The notes under the pieces are model-generated. The model was not told the DNA's origin, did not search any database, and saw nothing but the letters and a program-made list of their open reading frames with translations. This document shows, piece after piece, positions 26,191 through 33,116 of a stretch of DNA of 64,000 nucleotides (positions within the stretch are counted from its first letter, which is position 1; every line of letters starts with the position of its first letter). This DNA comes from Hydrotalea sp. (lineage in GTDB: Bacteria > Bacteroidota > Bacteroidia > Chitinophagales > Chitinophagaceae), in the NCBI GenBank assembly GCA_022402565.1, contig JAKRSC010000008.1, positions 186,001 through 250,000 of the forward strand, given 5' to 3'. Made by a program: the position numbers and the translations under genes.

Positions 26191-27084
26191 ATGGTTTTTC
26201 TCACGGATTTGCATCAACAGTTTTTAAGGTTTGTACAGCTAGAAAAGCGGTACTCACACAACACGGTTGAATCTTACAGAAATGATTTAGATCAATGGGA
26301 GAGTTATCTTCAAACAACTTATCAGATCAATCAAATAGGAGGTATTCAAAGCTTCATGGTAAGAAGTTGGTTTGCTGCCATGAGGGGAGAAGGGGTAAGC
26401 GCGAGATCTATACATAGAAAAAGATCAGCATTACAAGGTTCTGTGAAGTTTGCAATGCAACAGGGGTGGCTTAAGAAGAGTTACCTTGAGGGAGTTGTGC
26501 TTCCTAAAGTTGAAAAGCGGTTGCCTAGTTATGTAGAGAAAGAGCCTTTAGAATTTTTAATAAAAAAAGCAGAGTTTGAAGAGGGCTGGAATGGCATTAG
26601 CAAAAGACTGTTTATTTACATGCTCTATGCTACGGGAATGCGTGTGAGTGAATTGGTTCTATTGAAATTACAAAACGTAGATCTTCATTACTGCTTAATT
26701 AGGGTGCTTGGTAAAGGAAACAAAGAAAGGATGATTCCTCTTGCTAGTGAGTTAATGAAAGAGGTAAAAGATTTCCTAGAAAGTAGAGAGCAGATAAATA
26801 GTAGCAATGAATTTTTCTTTGTTAAAGAAAGTGGGGAGCCCTTTACAAGACAATATGCTTATTCATTTGTAAAGCATTATCTCACATTTGTTACAACTGT
26901 AAAAAAGAAGAGTCCACATGTGTTACGACACAGTTTTGCTACTCATATGTTAAACAATGGGGCAGAATTAAATGCAGTTAAAGAACTACTTGGGCATAGC
27001 AGTTTAGCAGCAACTCAGGTTTATACACACAACAGTATAGAGCAGCTCAAAAAGGTTTTTCAGCAGGCACATCCAAAGGCTTGA
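26191..27084 (+). CDS. Tyrosine recombinase XerC/XerD
   Basis: Site-specific recombinase that resolves chromosome dimers at dif. 297 residues: N-terminal SAM-like core-binding domain (about 1-90), C-terminal catalytic domain with Arg151 in YATGMRVSELV, His243/Arg246 in HVLRHSF, the HxxR-box histidine in LLGHSS and nucleophile Tyr278. XerC or XerD cannot be separated by eye. Its place just before hpf and the tRNA-tuf cluster speaks for a chromosomal Xer, not a mobile integrase. Confidence 0.92.
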   Translation: MVFLTDLHQQFLRFVQLEKRYSHNTVESYRNDLDQWESYLQTTYQINQIGGIQSFMVRSWFAAMRGEGVSARSIHRKRSALQGSVKFAMQQGWLKKSYLEGVVLPKVEKRLPSYVEKEPLEFLIKKAEFEEGWNGISKRLFIYMLYATGMRVSELVLLKLQNVDLHYCLIRVLGKGNKERMIPLASELMKEVKDFLESREQINSSNEFFFVKESGEPFTRQYAYSFVKHYLTFVTTVKKKSPHVLRHSFATHMLNNGAELNAVKELLGHSSLAATQVYTHNSIEQLKKVFQQAHPKA

Positions 27085-27198
27085 AAAAAAACTTTGAATC
27101 TCTTGTTTGCGTTTCAAAAAAATCTTATCTTGTACGTCCGATACAATCGGGAAGATCTTTAAAACAATGTATTTTCTCACCTCAAAACGTGTGTAGAT

Positions 27199-27498
27199 AT
27201 GAATGTCAACATTCAAACGGTTCACTTTGATGCCGATGGTAAATTGCTGGATTATGTCAACCGTAAAATTCAAAAAATCGGAACATTTCATGACCGAATT
27301 TTGAAAGTAGATGTGTTTTTGAAATTGGATAATGTGGTCCATAACATCAAAGACAAGGTTGCTGAAATTAGAGTACAAGTGCCTCGACAACAGTTTTTTG
27401 TAAAAGCCACATCCAAGTCTTTCGAAGAATCTTTTGATAATGCGCTTGATTCACTTTCGAATCAGATAAAACGAAAAAAAGAAAAAATGGCCGCTTAA
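27199..27498 (+). CDS. hpf: Ribosome hibernation-promoting factor (HPF/RaiA family)
   Basis: 99-residue short-form HPF/YfiA protein that binds the 30S decoding site and idles ribosomes. Layout: MNVNIQTVHFDADGKLLDYVNRKIQK, beta strands with VEIRVQVP-like segment, then a C-terminal helix with SFEESFDNALDSLSNQIKR ending in basic residues. The C-terminal dimerisation domain of long HPF is absent. A strong terminator follows at once. Confidence 0.9.
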   Translation: MNVNIQTVHFDADGKLLDYVNRKIQKIGTFHDRILKVDVFLKLDNVVHNIKDKVAEIRVQVPRQQFFVKATSKSFEESFDNALDSLSNQIKRKKEKMAA

Positions 27499-27504
27499 TG
27501 GCAA

Positions 27505-27528
27505 AACCTCCTTCGGGAGGTTTTTTTT
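27505..27528 (+). terminator. Intrinsic terminator after hpf
   Basis: Perfect 7-bp stem AACCTCC/GGAGGTT closed by a TTCG tetraloop and followed by eight Ts. Textbook rho-independent form. Confidence 0.95.
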
Positions 27529-27601
27529 GCTCTACAAATGTTGATAAACTACATGCCAATTCACATTTTTACAACATGAATAAATTTTTCTTTCATGAAA
27601 T

Positions 27602-27631
27602 TTTGTTGAAATAAGTTTTCCATTACCTTTG
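27602..27631 (+). promoter_or_regulatory. Promoter of the tRNA cluster (TTTG-N18-TACCTTTG)
   Basis: TTTG at 27602-27605 and TACCTTTG at 27624-27631 match the Bacteroidota primary sigma consensus. Transcription would start near 27637, about 70 bases before tRNA-Thr. Confidence 0.8.
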
Positions 27632-27707
27632 CCATCCCAAAAAACGGGGTAGTTCTTTGTGCGCAGGCATTATCAAGTTGCACTTGCTTCTCCTGCAAAA
27701 TTAACAA

Positions 27708-27780
27708 GCCACTTTAGCTCAGCTGGTAGAGCAGCTGATTTGTAATCAGCAGGTCGTTGGTTCGAGTCCGACAAGTGGCT
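27708..27780 (+). tRNA. tRNA-Thr (anticodon TGT)
   Basis: 73 bases with a 7-bp acceptor stem GCCACTT/AAGTGGC, intact D arm, T arm GGTTCGAGTCC, and anticodon TGT at 27741-27743 in the loop TTTGTAA. The CCA end is not encoded. Confidence 0.97.
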
Positions 27781-27792
27781 CCTCTTTTTGGA

Positions 27793-27875
27793 GGGCAGGT
27801 TCCAGAGCGGCCAAATGGGGCGGACTGTAAATCCGCTGTCTTTCGACTTCAGTGGTTCGAATCCACTCCTGCCCA
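27793..27875 (+). tRNA. tRNA-Tyr (anticodon GTA)
   Basis: 83 bases with acceptor stem GGGCAGG/CCTGCCC, a long variable arm as expected for bacterial tRNA-Tyr, T arm GGTTCGAATCC and anticodon GTA at 27827-27829. CCA is not encoded. Confidence 0.97.
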
Positions 27876-27921
27876 CAACAACCTAGTTTAAGGTTGTTAC
27901 AAGTGTGTTCTTTGTTTTTCG

Positions 27922-27929
27922 TAATTTTG
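27922..27929 (+). promoter_or_regulatory. Possible internal promoter box TAATTTTG before tRNA-Gly
   Basis: A full match to TANNTTTG in the 76-base gap between tRNA-Tyr and tRNA-Gly. No clear -33 element at the right distance, so support is partial. Confidence 0.4.
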
Positions 27930-27951
27930 CCCCCCGAAAGGCGGACAATAA

Positions 27952-28024
27952 GCGGGAGTAGCTCATTTGGTAGAGCGATAGCCTTCCAAGCTATAGGTGG
28001 CCGGTTCGAGCCCGGTCTCCCGCT
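27952..28024 (+). tRNA. tRNA-Gly (anticodon TCC)
   Basis: 73 bases with acceptor stem GCGGGAG/CTCCCGC, anticodon stem ATAGC/GCTAT and anticodon TCC at 27985-27987, T arm GGTTCGAGCCC. Confidence 0.97.
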
Positions 28025-28076
28025 CAAATAAGTTCTTTTTTTGCTTTGGTGAGATTGATTCCCAATGCTGTTACAA

Positions 28077-28148
<72 letters not shown>

Positions 28149-28178
28149 CAAAAGTGGCCCTTTGATGAAGTAAGTGAA

Positions 28179-28186
28179 TAGATTTG
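28179..28186 (+). promoter_or_regulatory. Possible tuf promoter box TAGATTTG
   Basis: Matches TANNTTTG; a TTTG lies 14 bases upstream (28161-28164), shorter than the usual 18-19. tuf may instead be read from the tRNA promoter. The remaining leader to the ATG at 28293 is about 100 bases and shows no other signal I recognise. Confidence 0.35.
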
Positions 28187-28292
28187 GGGACAAGAATTGC
28201 ATATCAAGGAGCTACAAAAAAATAGGAAACCGATGGTCTATGGCGCTGTGGTCATGGACTGGTCATTATAAACCACAACAAAAACAGATAAA

Positions 28293-29480
28293 ATGTCTAA
28301 AGAGACCTTTAAGAGGGAGAAACCTCACGTAAACGTTGGTACCATTGGTCACGTAGACCACGGTAAAACCACCTTGACTGCAGCCATCACAACTATCTTA
28401 TCATCAAGAGGTTTGGCTCAGGCGAAGAAGTATGATGAAATTGATGGTGCTCCAGAAGAAAAAGAGCGCGGTATCACTATTAACACTGCTCACGTAGAGT
28501 ATCAAACAGCTAACCGTCACTATGCGCACGTAGACTGTCCAGGTCACGCTGACTATGTTAAGAACATGATTACTGGTGCTGCTCAGATGGACGGAGCTAT
28601 CCTTGTAGTTGCTGCTACAGATGGTCCTATGCCTCAAACTAAAGAGCACATCCTTCTTGCTCGTCAGGTAGGTGTACCTCGTATCGTAGTTTTCATGAAC
28701 AAGGTTGACTTAGTAGACGATCCAGAATTGTTAGAATTAGTTGAAATGGAAATTCGTGAGTTATTAAGCTCTTATGGATTTGATGGCGATAATACTCCAA
28801 TCATCAAGGGATCTGCAACTGGTGCATTAGCTGGTGACAGTCAATGGTTAAGTGCAATTGATGAGTTGATGGAAGCAGTTGATACTTATATTCCTCTACC
28901 TCCACGTCCAATTGATCTTCCTTTCTTGATGTCAGTTGAAGACGTATTCTCTATCACTGGTCGTGGTACAGTTGCTACTGGTCGTATCGAGCGTGGTAAG
29001 ATTAAAGTAGGTGAGGGAGTTGAAATTGTAGGTTTAATCGAAGCTCCTTTGACTTCAACTGTAACTGGTGTGGAAATGTTCCGCAAGTTATTGGATGAAG
29101 GTGAAGCTGGTGATAACGCAGGTTTACTACTTCGTGGTATTGAAAAAACTCAAATTCGTCGTGGTATGGTAATCTGTAAGCCAGGTTCTATCACTCCACA
29201 CACTGAGTTCAAAGGTGAAGTATACGTATTGAGCAAAGAAGAAGGTGGTCGTCACACTCCATTCTTCAACAAATACCGTCCTCAATTCTATTTCAGAACT
29301 ACAGACGTAACTGGTGAAGTAACTTTACCAGAAGGTACTGAAATGGTTATGCCTGGTGATAACATCAACTTAAGCGTTAAGTTGATTGCTCCTATCGCTA
29401 TGGAAAAAGGATTAAAGTTCGCTATCCGTGAAGGTGGTAGAACAGTAGGTGCTGGTCAGGTTACTGAAATCCTTAAGTAA
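28293..29480 (+). CDS. tuf: Translation elongation factor Tu
   Basis: GTPase that delivers aminoacyl-tRNA to the ribosome. 395 residues with G1 [14 protein letters not shown], switch regions with [14 protein letters not shown]3 [22 protein letters not shown]4 NKVD and G5 SATGAL. Domain 2/3 motifs such as [15 protein letters not shown] are intact. Codon use looks more biased (GGT, CGT) than in neighbours, as expected for a highly expressed gene. It lies between two tRNA blocks as in many Bacteroidota. Confidence 0.98.
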   Translation: MSKETFKREKPHVNVGTIGHVDHGKTTLTAAITTILSSRGLAQAKKYDEIDGAPEEKERGITINTAHVEYQTANRHYAHVDCPGHADYVKNMITGAAQMDGAILVVAATDGPMPQTKEHILLARQVGVPRIVVFMNKVDLVDDPELLELVEMEIRELLSSYGFDGDNTPIIKGSATGALAGDSQWLSAIDELMEAVDTYIPLPPRPIDLPFLMSVEDVFSITGRGTVATGRIERGKIKVGEGVEIVGLIEAPLTSTVTGVEMFRKLLDEGEAGDNAGLLLRGIEKTQIRRGMVICKPGSITPHTEFKGEVYVLSKEEGGRHTPFFNKYRPQFYFRTTDVTGEVTLPEGTEMVMPGDNINLSVKLIAPIAMEKGLKFAIREGGRTVGAGQVTEILK

Positions 29481-29518
29481 TCAGGTAGGGCGTGCATAAT
29501 ACGCCACCCTCCATATAT

Positions 29519-29554
29519 AACAAAGTACCTTGGTATAAACCTAGGTACTTTGTT
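29519..29554 (+). other. Perfect 12-bp inverted repeat after tuf
   Basis: AACAAAGTACCT (29519-29530) and AGGTACTTTGTT (29543-29554) can form a stable hairpin. There is no T run after it, so it is a poor rho-independent terminator and may be an mRNA 3' end or processing signal before tRNA-Trp. Confidence 0.7.
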
Positions 29555-29608
29555 CTTAAATGAAAAGTTCTTTTTTTTGTTCTTGTTTCTTAGAGGCAAG
29601 AACAATAC

Positions 29609-29679
29609 ACGGGCATGGTGCAACGGTAGCATACGGGTCTCCAAAACCTTTGATCTGGGTTCGAATCCTAGTGCCCGTG
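29609..29679 (+). tRNA. tRNA-Trp (anticodon CCA)
   Basis: 71 bases with acceptor stem ACGGGCA/TGCCCGT, anticodon loop CTCCAAA (CCA at 29641-29643), a 4-base variable loop and T arm CTGGG/CCTAG. The first anticodon-stem pair is a C-T mismatch. Positioned between tuf and secE, a conserved place in bacteria. Confidence 0.95.
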
Positions 29680-29731
29680 CAATTTAAACTTTGAAATTGC
29701 CTTTGCGTGTCAAAGGCTATCCAACTAACAA

Positions 29732-29926
29732 ATGAATAAGATTACAACCTATTTTAAAGAAAGCTACCAGGAATTGCTGGAAAAAGTTACTTGGCCTACA
29801 TGGTCTCAACTTCAGCAAAGCACTGTTATTGTTTTGGTTGCAACTGTAATCATTACTGCAATGGTTTGGATAATGGACCTTGGCAGCAACCAATTATTGA
29901 AACTCATTTATTCATTGTTTAAGTAA
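29732..29926 (+). CDS. secE: Preprotein translocase subunit SecE
   Basis: 64-residue single-membrane-span SecE. Amphipathic N-terminal helix with FKESYQELLEKVTWPTWSQL, then the membrane segment TVIVLVATVIITAMVWIMDL. It clamps SecY in the SecYEG channel. Short like most non-enterobacterial SecE. It precedes nusG by 6 bases. Confidence 0.95.
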   Translation: MNKITTYFKESYQELLEKVTWPTWSQLQQSTVIVLVATVIITAMVWIMDLGSNQLLKLIYSLFK

Positions 29927-29932
29927 GCGTTC

Positions 29933-30535
29933 ATGGAAGAAGCATTGGTACCTGCAATGGAAACTACACCGCCAGCCGATAATACCAAATGGTATGTATT
30001 GCGCGTTGTAAGTGGAAAGGAACGCAAGGTTAAAGAGCATTTAGATAAGGAAATTTCCAGAATGGGATGGTTGCCTGTTATTAAGCAGGTATTCTTGCCT
30101 ATGGAAAAGGTTTATAAAGTGCAGAATGGTAAAAAAGTGATGCGCGAAAAGAACTATTTCCCTGGGTATGTTATGATGGAAGTGTTAGATGGTAAGTTGA
30201 ATGATGATATGGTTCAATATATCAGTAATATTAGCAATGTCATGCATTTTCTTACAGATGGAAAAGGTAGTAAGGGAAATATCATTAGCTTACGCAAAGC
30301 GGAAGTCAATAAAATGTTGGGTAGGGTAGATGAGATGAACGATATGGGTGTAAGTTTGAGTGAGCCTTTCATAATTGGTGAAACTATCAAAATTATTGAA
30401 GGACCATTTAATGACTTCAATGGCGTTATTGAAGAGATTTATGACGATAAAAAGAAATTGAAGGTTACTGTTAAAATATTTGGAAGAGCCACACCTGTTG
30501 AGCTCAACTACATGCAAGTTGAAAAGCTTAATTAA
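29933..30535 (+). CDS. nusG: Transcription termination/antitermination protein NusG
   Basis: 200 residues. N-terminal NGN domain with KWYVLRVVSGKERKVKEHL and YFPGYVMMEV, C-terminal KOW domain with IIEGPFNDFNGVIEEIYDDKKKLKV. Binds RNA polymerase and couples it with Rho or the ribosome. Slightly long N-terminus before the NGN domain; the ATG at 29933 is close behind secE. A terminator follows directly. Confidence 0.96.
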   Translation: MEEALVPAMETTPPADNTKWYVLRVVSGKERKVKEHLDKEISRMGWLPVIKQVFLPMEKVYKVQNGKKVMREKNYFPGYVMMEVLDGKLNDDMVQYISNISNVMHFLTDGKGSKGNIISLRKAEVNKMLGRVDEMNDMGVSLSEPFIIGETIKIIEGPFNDFNGVIEEIYDDKKKLKVTVKIFGRATPVELNYMQVEKLN

Positions 30536-30557
30536 AACCCTCTAAGAGGGTTTTTTT
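30535..30557 (+). terminator. Terminator after nusG
   Basis: AAACCCTC TAA GAGGGTTT stem with a 3-base loop running into seven Ts, overlapping the last base of nusG. It separates secE-nusG from the ribosomal protein operon. Confidence 0.85.
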
Positions 30558-30566
30558 ATTAAATGC

Positions 30567-30596
30567 TTGTTCGTTTTATGGATTTTCTTACCTTTG
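30567..30596 (+). promoter_or_regulatory. Promoter of rplKAJL (TTG-N19-TACCTTTG)
   Basis: TTG at 30567-30569, 19 bases, then TACCTTTG at 30589-30596: an excellent match to the Bacteroidota consensus. Transcript start near 30602, leader about 80 bases. Confidence 0.82.
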
Positions 30597-30640
30597 CACC
30601 CCAAAAAGTTCTTTAACAGACCTTAGGGTCACAAATGGGA

Positions 30641-30659
30641 GTTCCGCCCAAAACGGAAC
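30641..30659 (+). promoter_or_regulatory. Hairpin in the rplK leader
   Basis: GTTCCG (30641-30646) pairs with CGGAAC (30654-30659) in the 5' leader 23 bases before the rplK start. By analogy with L1 control of L11-L1 operons it could be an L1-binding site; the sequence alone does not prove this. Confidence 0.45.
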
Positions 30660-30681
30660 GCTAACACCAAAATAATTTTAT

Positions 30682-31128
30682 ATGGCAAAAGAAATCTCCG
30701 GCTATGTGAAGCTGCAGGTTAAAGGCGGTCAAGCCAACCCTGCGCCTCCAGTAGGCCCTGCACTCGGTTCTAAGGGTGTAAACATTATGGAGTTCTGCAA
30801 GCAATTCAATGCTCGTACGCAGGACAAAATGGGTAAGGTAGTACCTGTTCTCATTACAGTTTATTCAGACAAGTCTTTTGACTTTGTTATTAAAACAGCT
30901 CCTGCTGCAATTCAGTTAATGGAAGCAGCTAAGATCCAAAAAGGTTCTAAGGAAAGTAATCGCGACAAAGTTGGTAAAGTAACTTGGGCTCAAGTAGAAG
31001 AAATTGCAAAGGATAAAATGCCTGATTTAAACTGTTTCACCGTTGAAAGCGCAATGAAAATGGTAGCTGGTACTGCACGCAGTATTGGTTTAACTGTTGA
31101 GGGTAAAGCGCCTTGGGAAAATAATTAA
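30682..31128 (+). CDS. rplK: Ribosomal protein L11
   Basis: 148-residue 50S protein of the GTPase-associated centre. Motifs are [37 protein letters not shown] and the C-terminal RNA-binding [16 protein letters not shown]. First gene of rplKA-rplJL, preceded by its own promoter and leader hairpin. Confidence 0.98.
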   Translation: MAKEISGYVKLQVKGGQANPAPPVGPALGSKGVNIMEFCKQFNARTQDKMGKVVPVLITVYSDKSFDFVIKTAPAAIQLMEAAKIQKGSKESNRDKVGKVTWAQVEEIAKDKMPDLNCFTVESAMKMVAGTARSIGLTVEGKAPWENN

Positions 31129-31153
31129 TCATTCACCTTAAAATTTCAATAAC

Positions 31154-31846
31154 ATGTCTTTGACAAAAAGAAGAAAAATTGCTGAAGCTAAGGTGGATAA
31201 GAATAAGTTCTATTCCCTAAAAGACGCTTCTACACTAGTAAAAGAAATTAACTGTACTAGTTTCGATAGTTCTGTTGATTTGCACATTCGTTTGGGAGTA
31301 GACCCAAAGAAAGCAGATCAGCAAGTAAGAGGTACTGTAAGCCTTCCACACGGTACAGGTAAAACAAAAAGAGTGTTGGTACTTTGTACTCCTGATAAAG
31401 AAGCACAGGCTAAAGAAGCTGGTGCTGACTTCGTTGGATTGGATGAGTTCATCACTAAAATTGAAAGTGGCTGGGTAGATGTTGACGTAATTGTTGCAAC
31501 TCCTGCAGTGATGCCTAAAATTGGTAAGTTAGGTAAGGTATTAGGACCTAGAAACTTAATGCCAAACCCTAAAACTGGTACTGTAACTAATGATGTAGCA
31601 GCTGCTGTAACAGAGGTGAAGGGCGGTAAAATTGCCTTTAAGGTTGACAAAGCGGGTATCGTTCACGCTTCAATTGGTCGCGTTTCTTTTGATGCGCAGA
31701 AGATTGCTGAAAATAGTGCTGAGCTAATCAATGCTATTATCAAGTTGAAGCCTTCTGCTGCAAAAGGTACCTATCTCAAAGCTGTGAGCATGGCTAGCAC
31801 CATGAGTCCAGGTATTGCTGTAGATACCAAATCATTATTAAACTAA
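31154..31846 (+). CDS. rplA: Ribosomal protein L1
   Basis: 230-residue L1 of the ribosomal stalk at the E site, also the usual translational repressor of its own operon. Visible motifs are [20 protein letters not shown], the [16 protein letters not shown] signature and [13 protein letters not shown]. It begins 25 bases after rplK. Confidence 0.98.
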   Translation: MSLTKRRKIAEAKVDKNKFYSLKDASTLVKEINCTSFDSSVDLHIRLGVDPKKADQQVRGTVSLPHGTGKTKRVLVLCTPDKEAQAKEAGADFVGLDEFITKIESGWVDVDVIVATPAVMPKIGKLGKVLGPRNLMPNPKTGTVTNDVAAAVTEVKGGKIAFKVDKAGIVHASIGRVSFDAQKIAENSAELINAIIKLKPSAAKGTYLKAVSMASTMSPGIAVDTKSLLN

Positions 31847-31895
31847 TCCCTGCGATCCAATTTTGGAGATGACCCGGGTTTTAAAAAAGTAAGAA

Positions 31896-32411
31896 ATGAC
31901 CAAAGCACAAAAAAATGAAGTGATTGAACTACTCAAGGAGAAGTTCTCACAATACAATAACTTCTACGTAACAGATACTGAATCTCTTACTGTAGCACAA
32001 ATTGGTAAACTTCGTAGCGCTTGTTTCAATAAGCAAGTAGAAATGAAGGTTGCTAAGAACACCTTAATTCGCAAAGCATTAGAGCAATTAGATAGCGAAA
32101 AATATGCGGGCATGTACGATAGCTTGCATAATGTTACAGCTCTTATGTTCAGCGAAAATCCAAAAGAACCTGCATTAATTATTAGCTCTTTCCGTAAAGA
32201 AGCTAACAATGAAAAACCATTGTTAAAAGCTGCTTTCATTAACGGTGATATTTATGCTGGTAATGATCAGTTGGTTGCTCTCACTAAGATCAAGACTAAG
32301 AATGAATTGATTGGTGAAGTAATTGGATTGTTGCAATCTCCTGCTAAGCGTGTATTGGCTGCTTTATTGCACCACCATGAGAAGCAAACTGAAGGTGCAG
32401 CTGCTGAATAA
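31896..32411 (+). CDS. rplJ: Ribosomal protein L10
   Basis: 171-residue stalk base protein. N-terminal rRNA-binding region with NNFYVTDTESLTVAQIGKLR and KVAKNTLIRKAL, C-terminal helix that binds L7/L12 dimers. Starts 49 bases after rplA, with no separate promoter seen. Confidence 0.97.
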   Translation: MTKAQKNEVIELLKEKFSQYNNFYVTDTESLTVAQIGKLRSACFNKQVEMKVAKNTLIRKALEQLDSEKYAGMYDSLHNVTALMFSENPKEPALIISSFRKEANNEKPLLKAAFINGDIYAGNDQLVALTKIKTKNELIGEVIGLLQSPAKRVLAALLHHHEKQTEGAAAE

Positions 32412-32426
32412 TTTGTAAATAACCAA

Positions 32427-32456
32427 TGCCTCTGAGGTAAAATGAGGCACATTTTT
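32427..32456 (+). promoter_or_regulatory. Terminator-like hairpin between rplJ and rplL
   Basis: TGCCTC (32427-32432) and GAGGCA (32444-32449) with an 11-base loop, followed by CATTTTTT. Weak stem, so it may attenuate or be processed; L7/L12 is needed in excess over L10, which argues against full termination. Confidence 0.5.
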
Positions 32457-32509
32457 TAACCTTCCGCCGGAGTAAATCATACAATGAAGGCGGTTTAAAA
32501 GTAAAAACT

Positions 32510-32884
32510 ATGGCAGATATTAAAGCTTTGGCCGAAACACTAGTTGGCCTAACTGTAAAAGAAGTACAAGAATTAGCTGATGTATTGAAAGCTGATTACG
32601 GAATTGAACCAGCTGCTGCAGCAGTAGTAGTAGCATCTGGCGACGGCGGTGGCGCTGCTGCTGCTGAAGAAAAGACTGCTTTTGATGTAATCCTCGTTAA
32701 CGGTGGTGCATCTAAGTTAAACGTAGTTAAAATTGTGAAGGAATTAACTGGTTTAGGTCTTAAGGAAGCTAAAGACTTAGTTGATGGTGCACCTAAAGCT
32801 GTAAAAGAAGGCGTTTCTAAGGCTGAAGCAGACGATTTAGCTGCTAAGTTGAAAGAAGCTGGTGCTGAAGTTGAGATTAAGTAA
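32510..32884 (+). CDS. rplL: Ribosomal protein L7/L12
   Basis: 124-residue stalk protein that recruits translation GTPases. N-terminal dimer domain (about 1-35), Ala/Gly-rich hinge with [12 protein letters not shown], and C-terminal domain with [17 protein letters not shown] and [15 protein letters not shown]. 98 bases separate it from rplJ. Confidence 0.98.
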   Translation: MADIKALAETLVGLTVKEVQELADVLKADYGIEPAAAAVVVASGDGGGAAAAEEKTAFDVILVNGGASKLNVVKIVKELTGLGLKEAKDLVDGAPKAVKEGVSKAEADDLAAKLKEAGAEVEIK

Positions 32885-32903
32885 TCCTTCTTATTTTATT
32901 ATG

Positions 32904-32934
32904 ATCTCCGCCCATTGTGGCGGAGATTTTTTTT
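32904..32934 (+). terminator. Intrinsic terminator after rplL
   Basis: Perfect 9-bp stem ATCTCCGCC/GGCGGAGAT with a 6-base loop and an eight-T tail. It separates rplL from rpoB, which has its own promoter 36 bases later. Confidence 0.93.
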
Positions 32935-32970
32935 GCTGAAAATTGATTTTTCGGGTTCGCCTACATTTGT

Positions 32971-32978
32971 TACCTTTG
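32971..32978 (+). promoter_or_regulatory. rpoB promoter -7 box TACCTTTG
   Basis: Exact match to the strong box also used before the tRNA cluster and rplK. Only a T-rich stretch (32947-32951) is found at the -33 position. The leader to the ATG at 33117 is about 130 bases. Confidence 0.7.
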
Positions 32979-33056
32979 CCATCCTTAAAATTGGGCTAGT
33001 TCGTACCGGCAAAAGGGGAAAATGGCCATTTATTCCCTAATTGCCTGATAATGAGG

Positions 33057-33078
33057 GTAAAAAGCGGCGGCTTTTTAC
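33057..33078 (+). promoter_or_regulatory. Perfect hairpin in the rpoB leader
   Basis: GTAAAAAGC (33057-33065), loop GGCG, GCTTTTTAC (33070-33078): a perfect 9-bp inverted repeat extended by G-T pairs, 38 bases before the rpoB start. No T run follows, so a terminator is unlikely. A palindrome AATGGCCATT lies upstream at 33021-33030. Role unknown; it could act on translation or on premature arrest. Confidence 0.65.
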
Positions 33079-33116
33079 TTATAATGATCGCAAAAAAAAC
33101 CGGTTTACAACATACT

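Noticed and set aside
26191-27084. Xer gene as a mobile element integrase next to tRNAs
   Set aside because: No attachment repeats, cargo or insertion signs were seen, and the order xer-hpf-tRNA-tuf is a common chromosomal arrangement.
27673-28027. Reverse-strand reading frames across the tRNA genes
   Set aside because: They lie over well-folded tRNA genes and their products are the spurious tRNA-antisense proteins often seen in databases.
33051-33116. rpoB start at 33051
   Set aside because: It would place the leader hairpin in coding sequence, and RpoB relatives begin close to the residues encoded at 33117.
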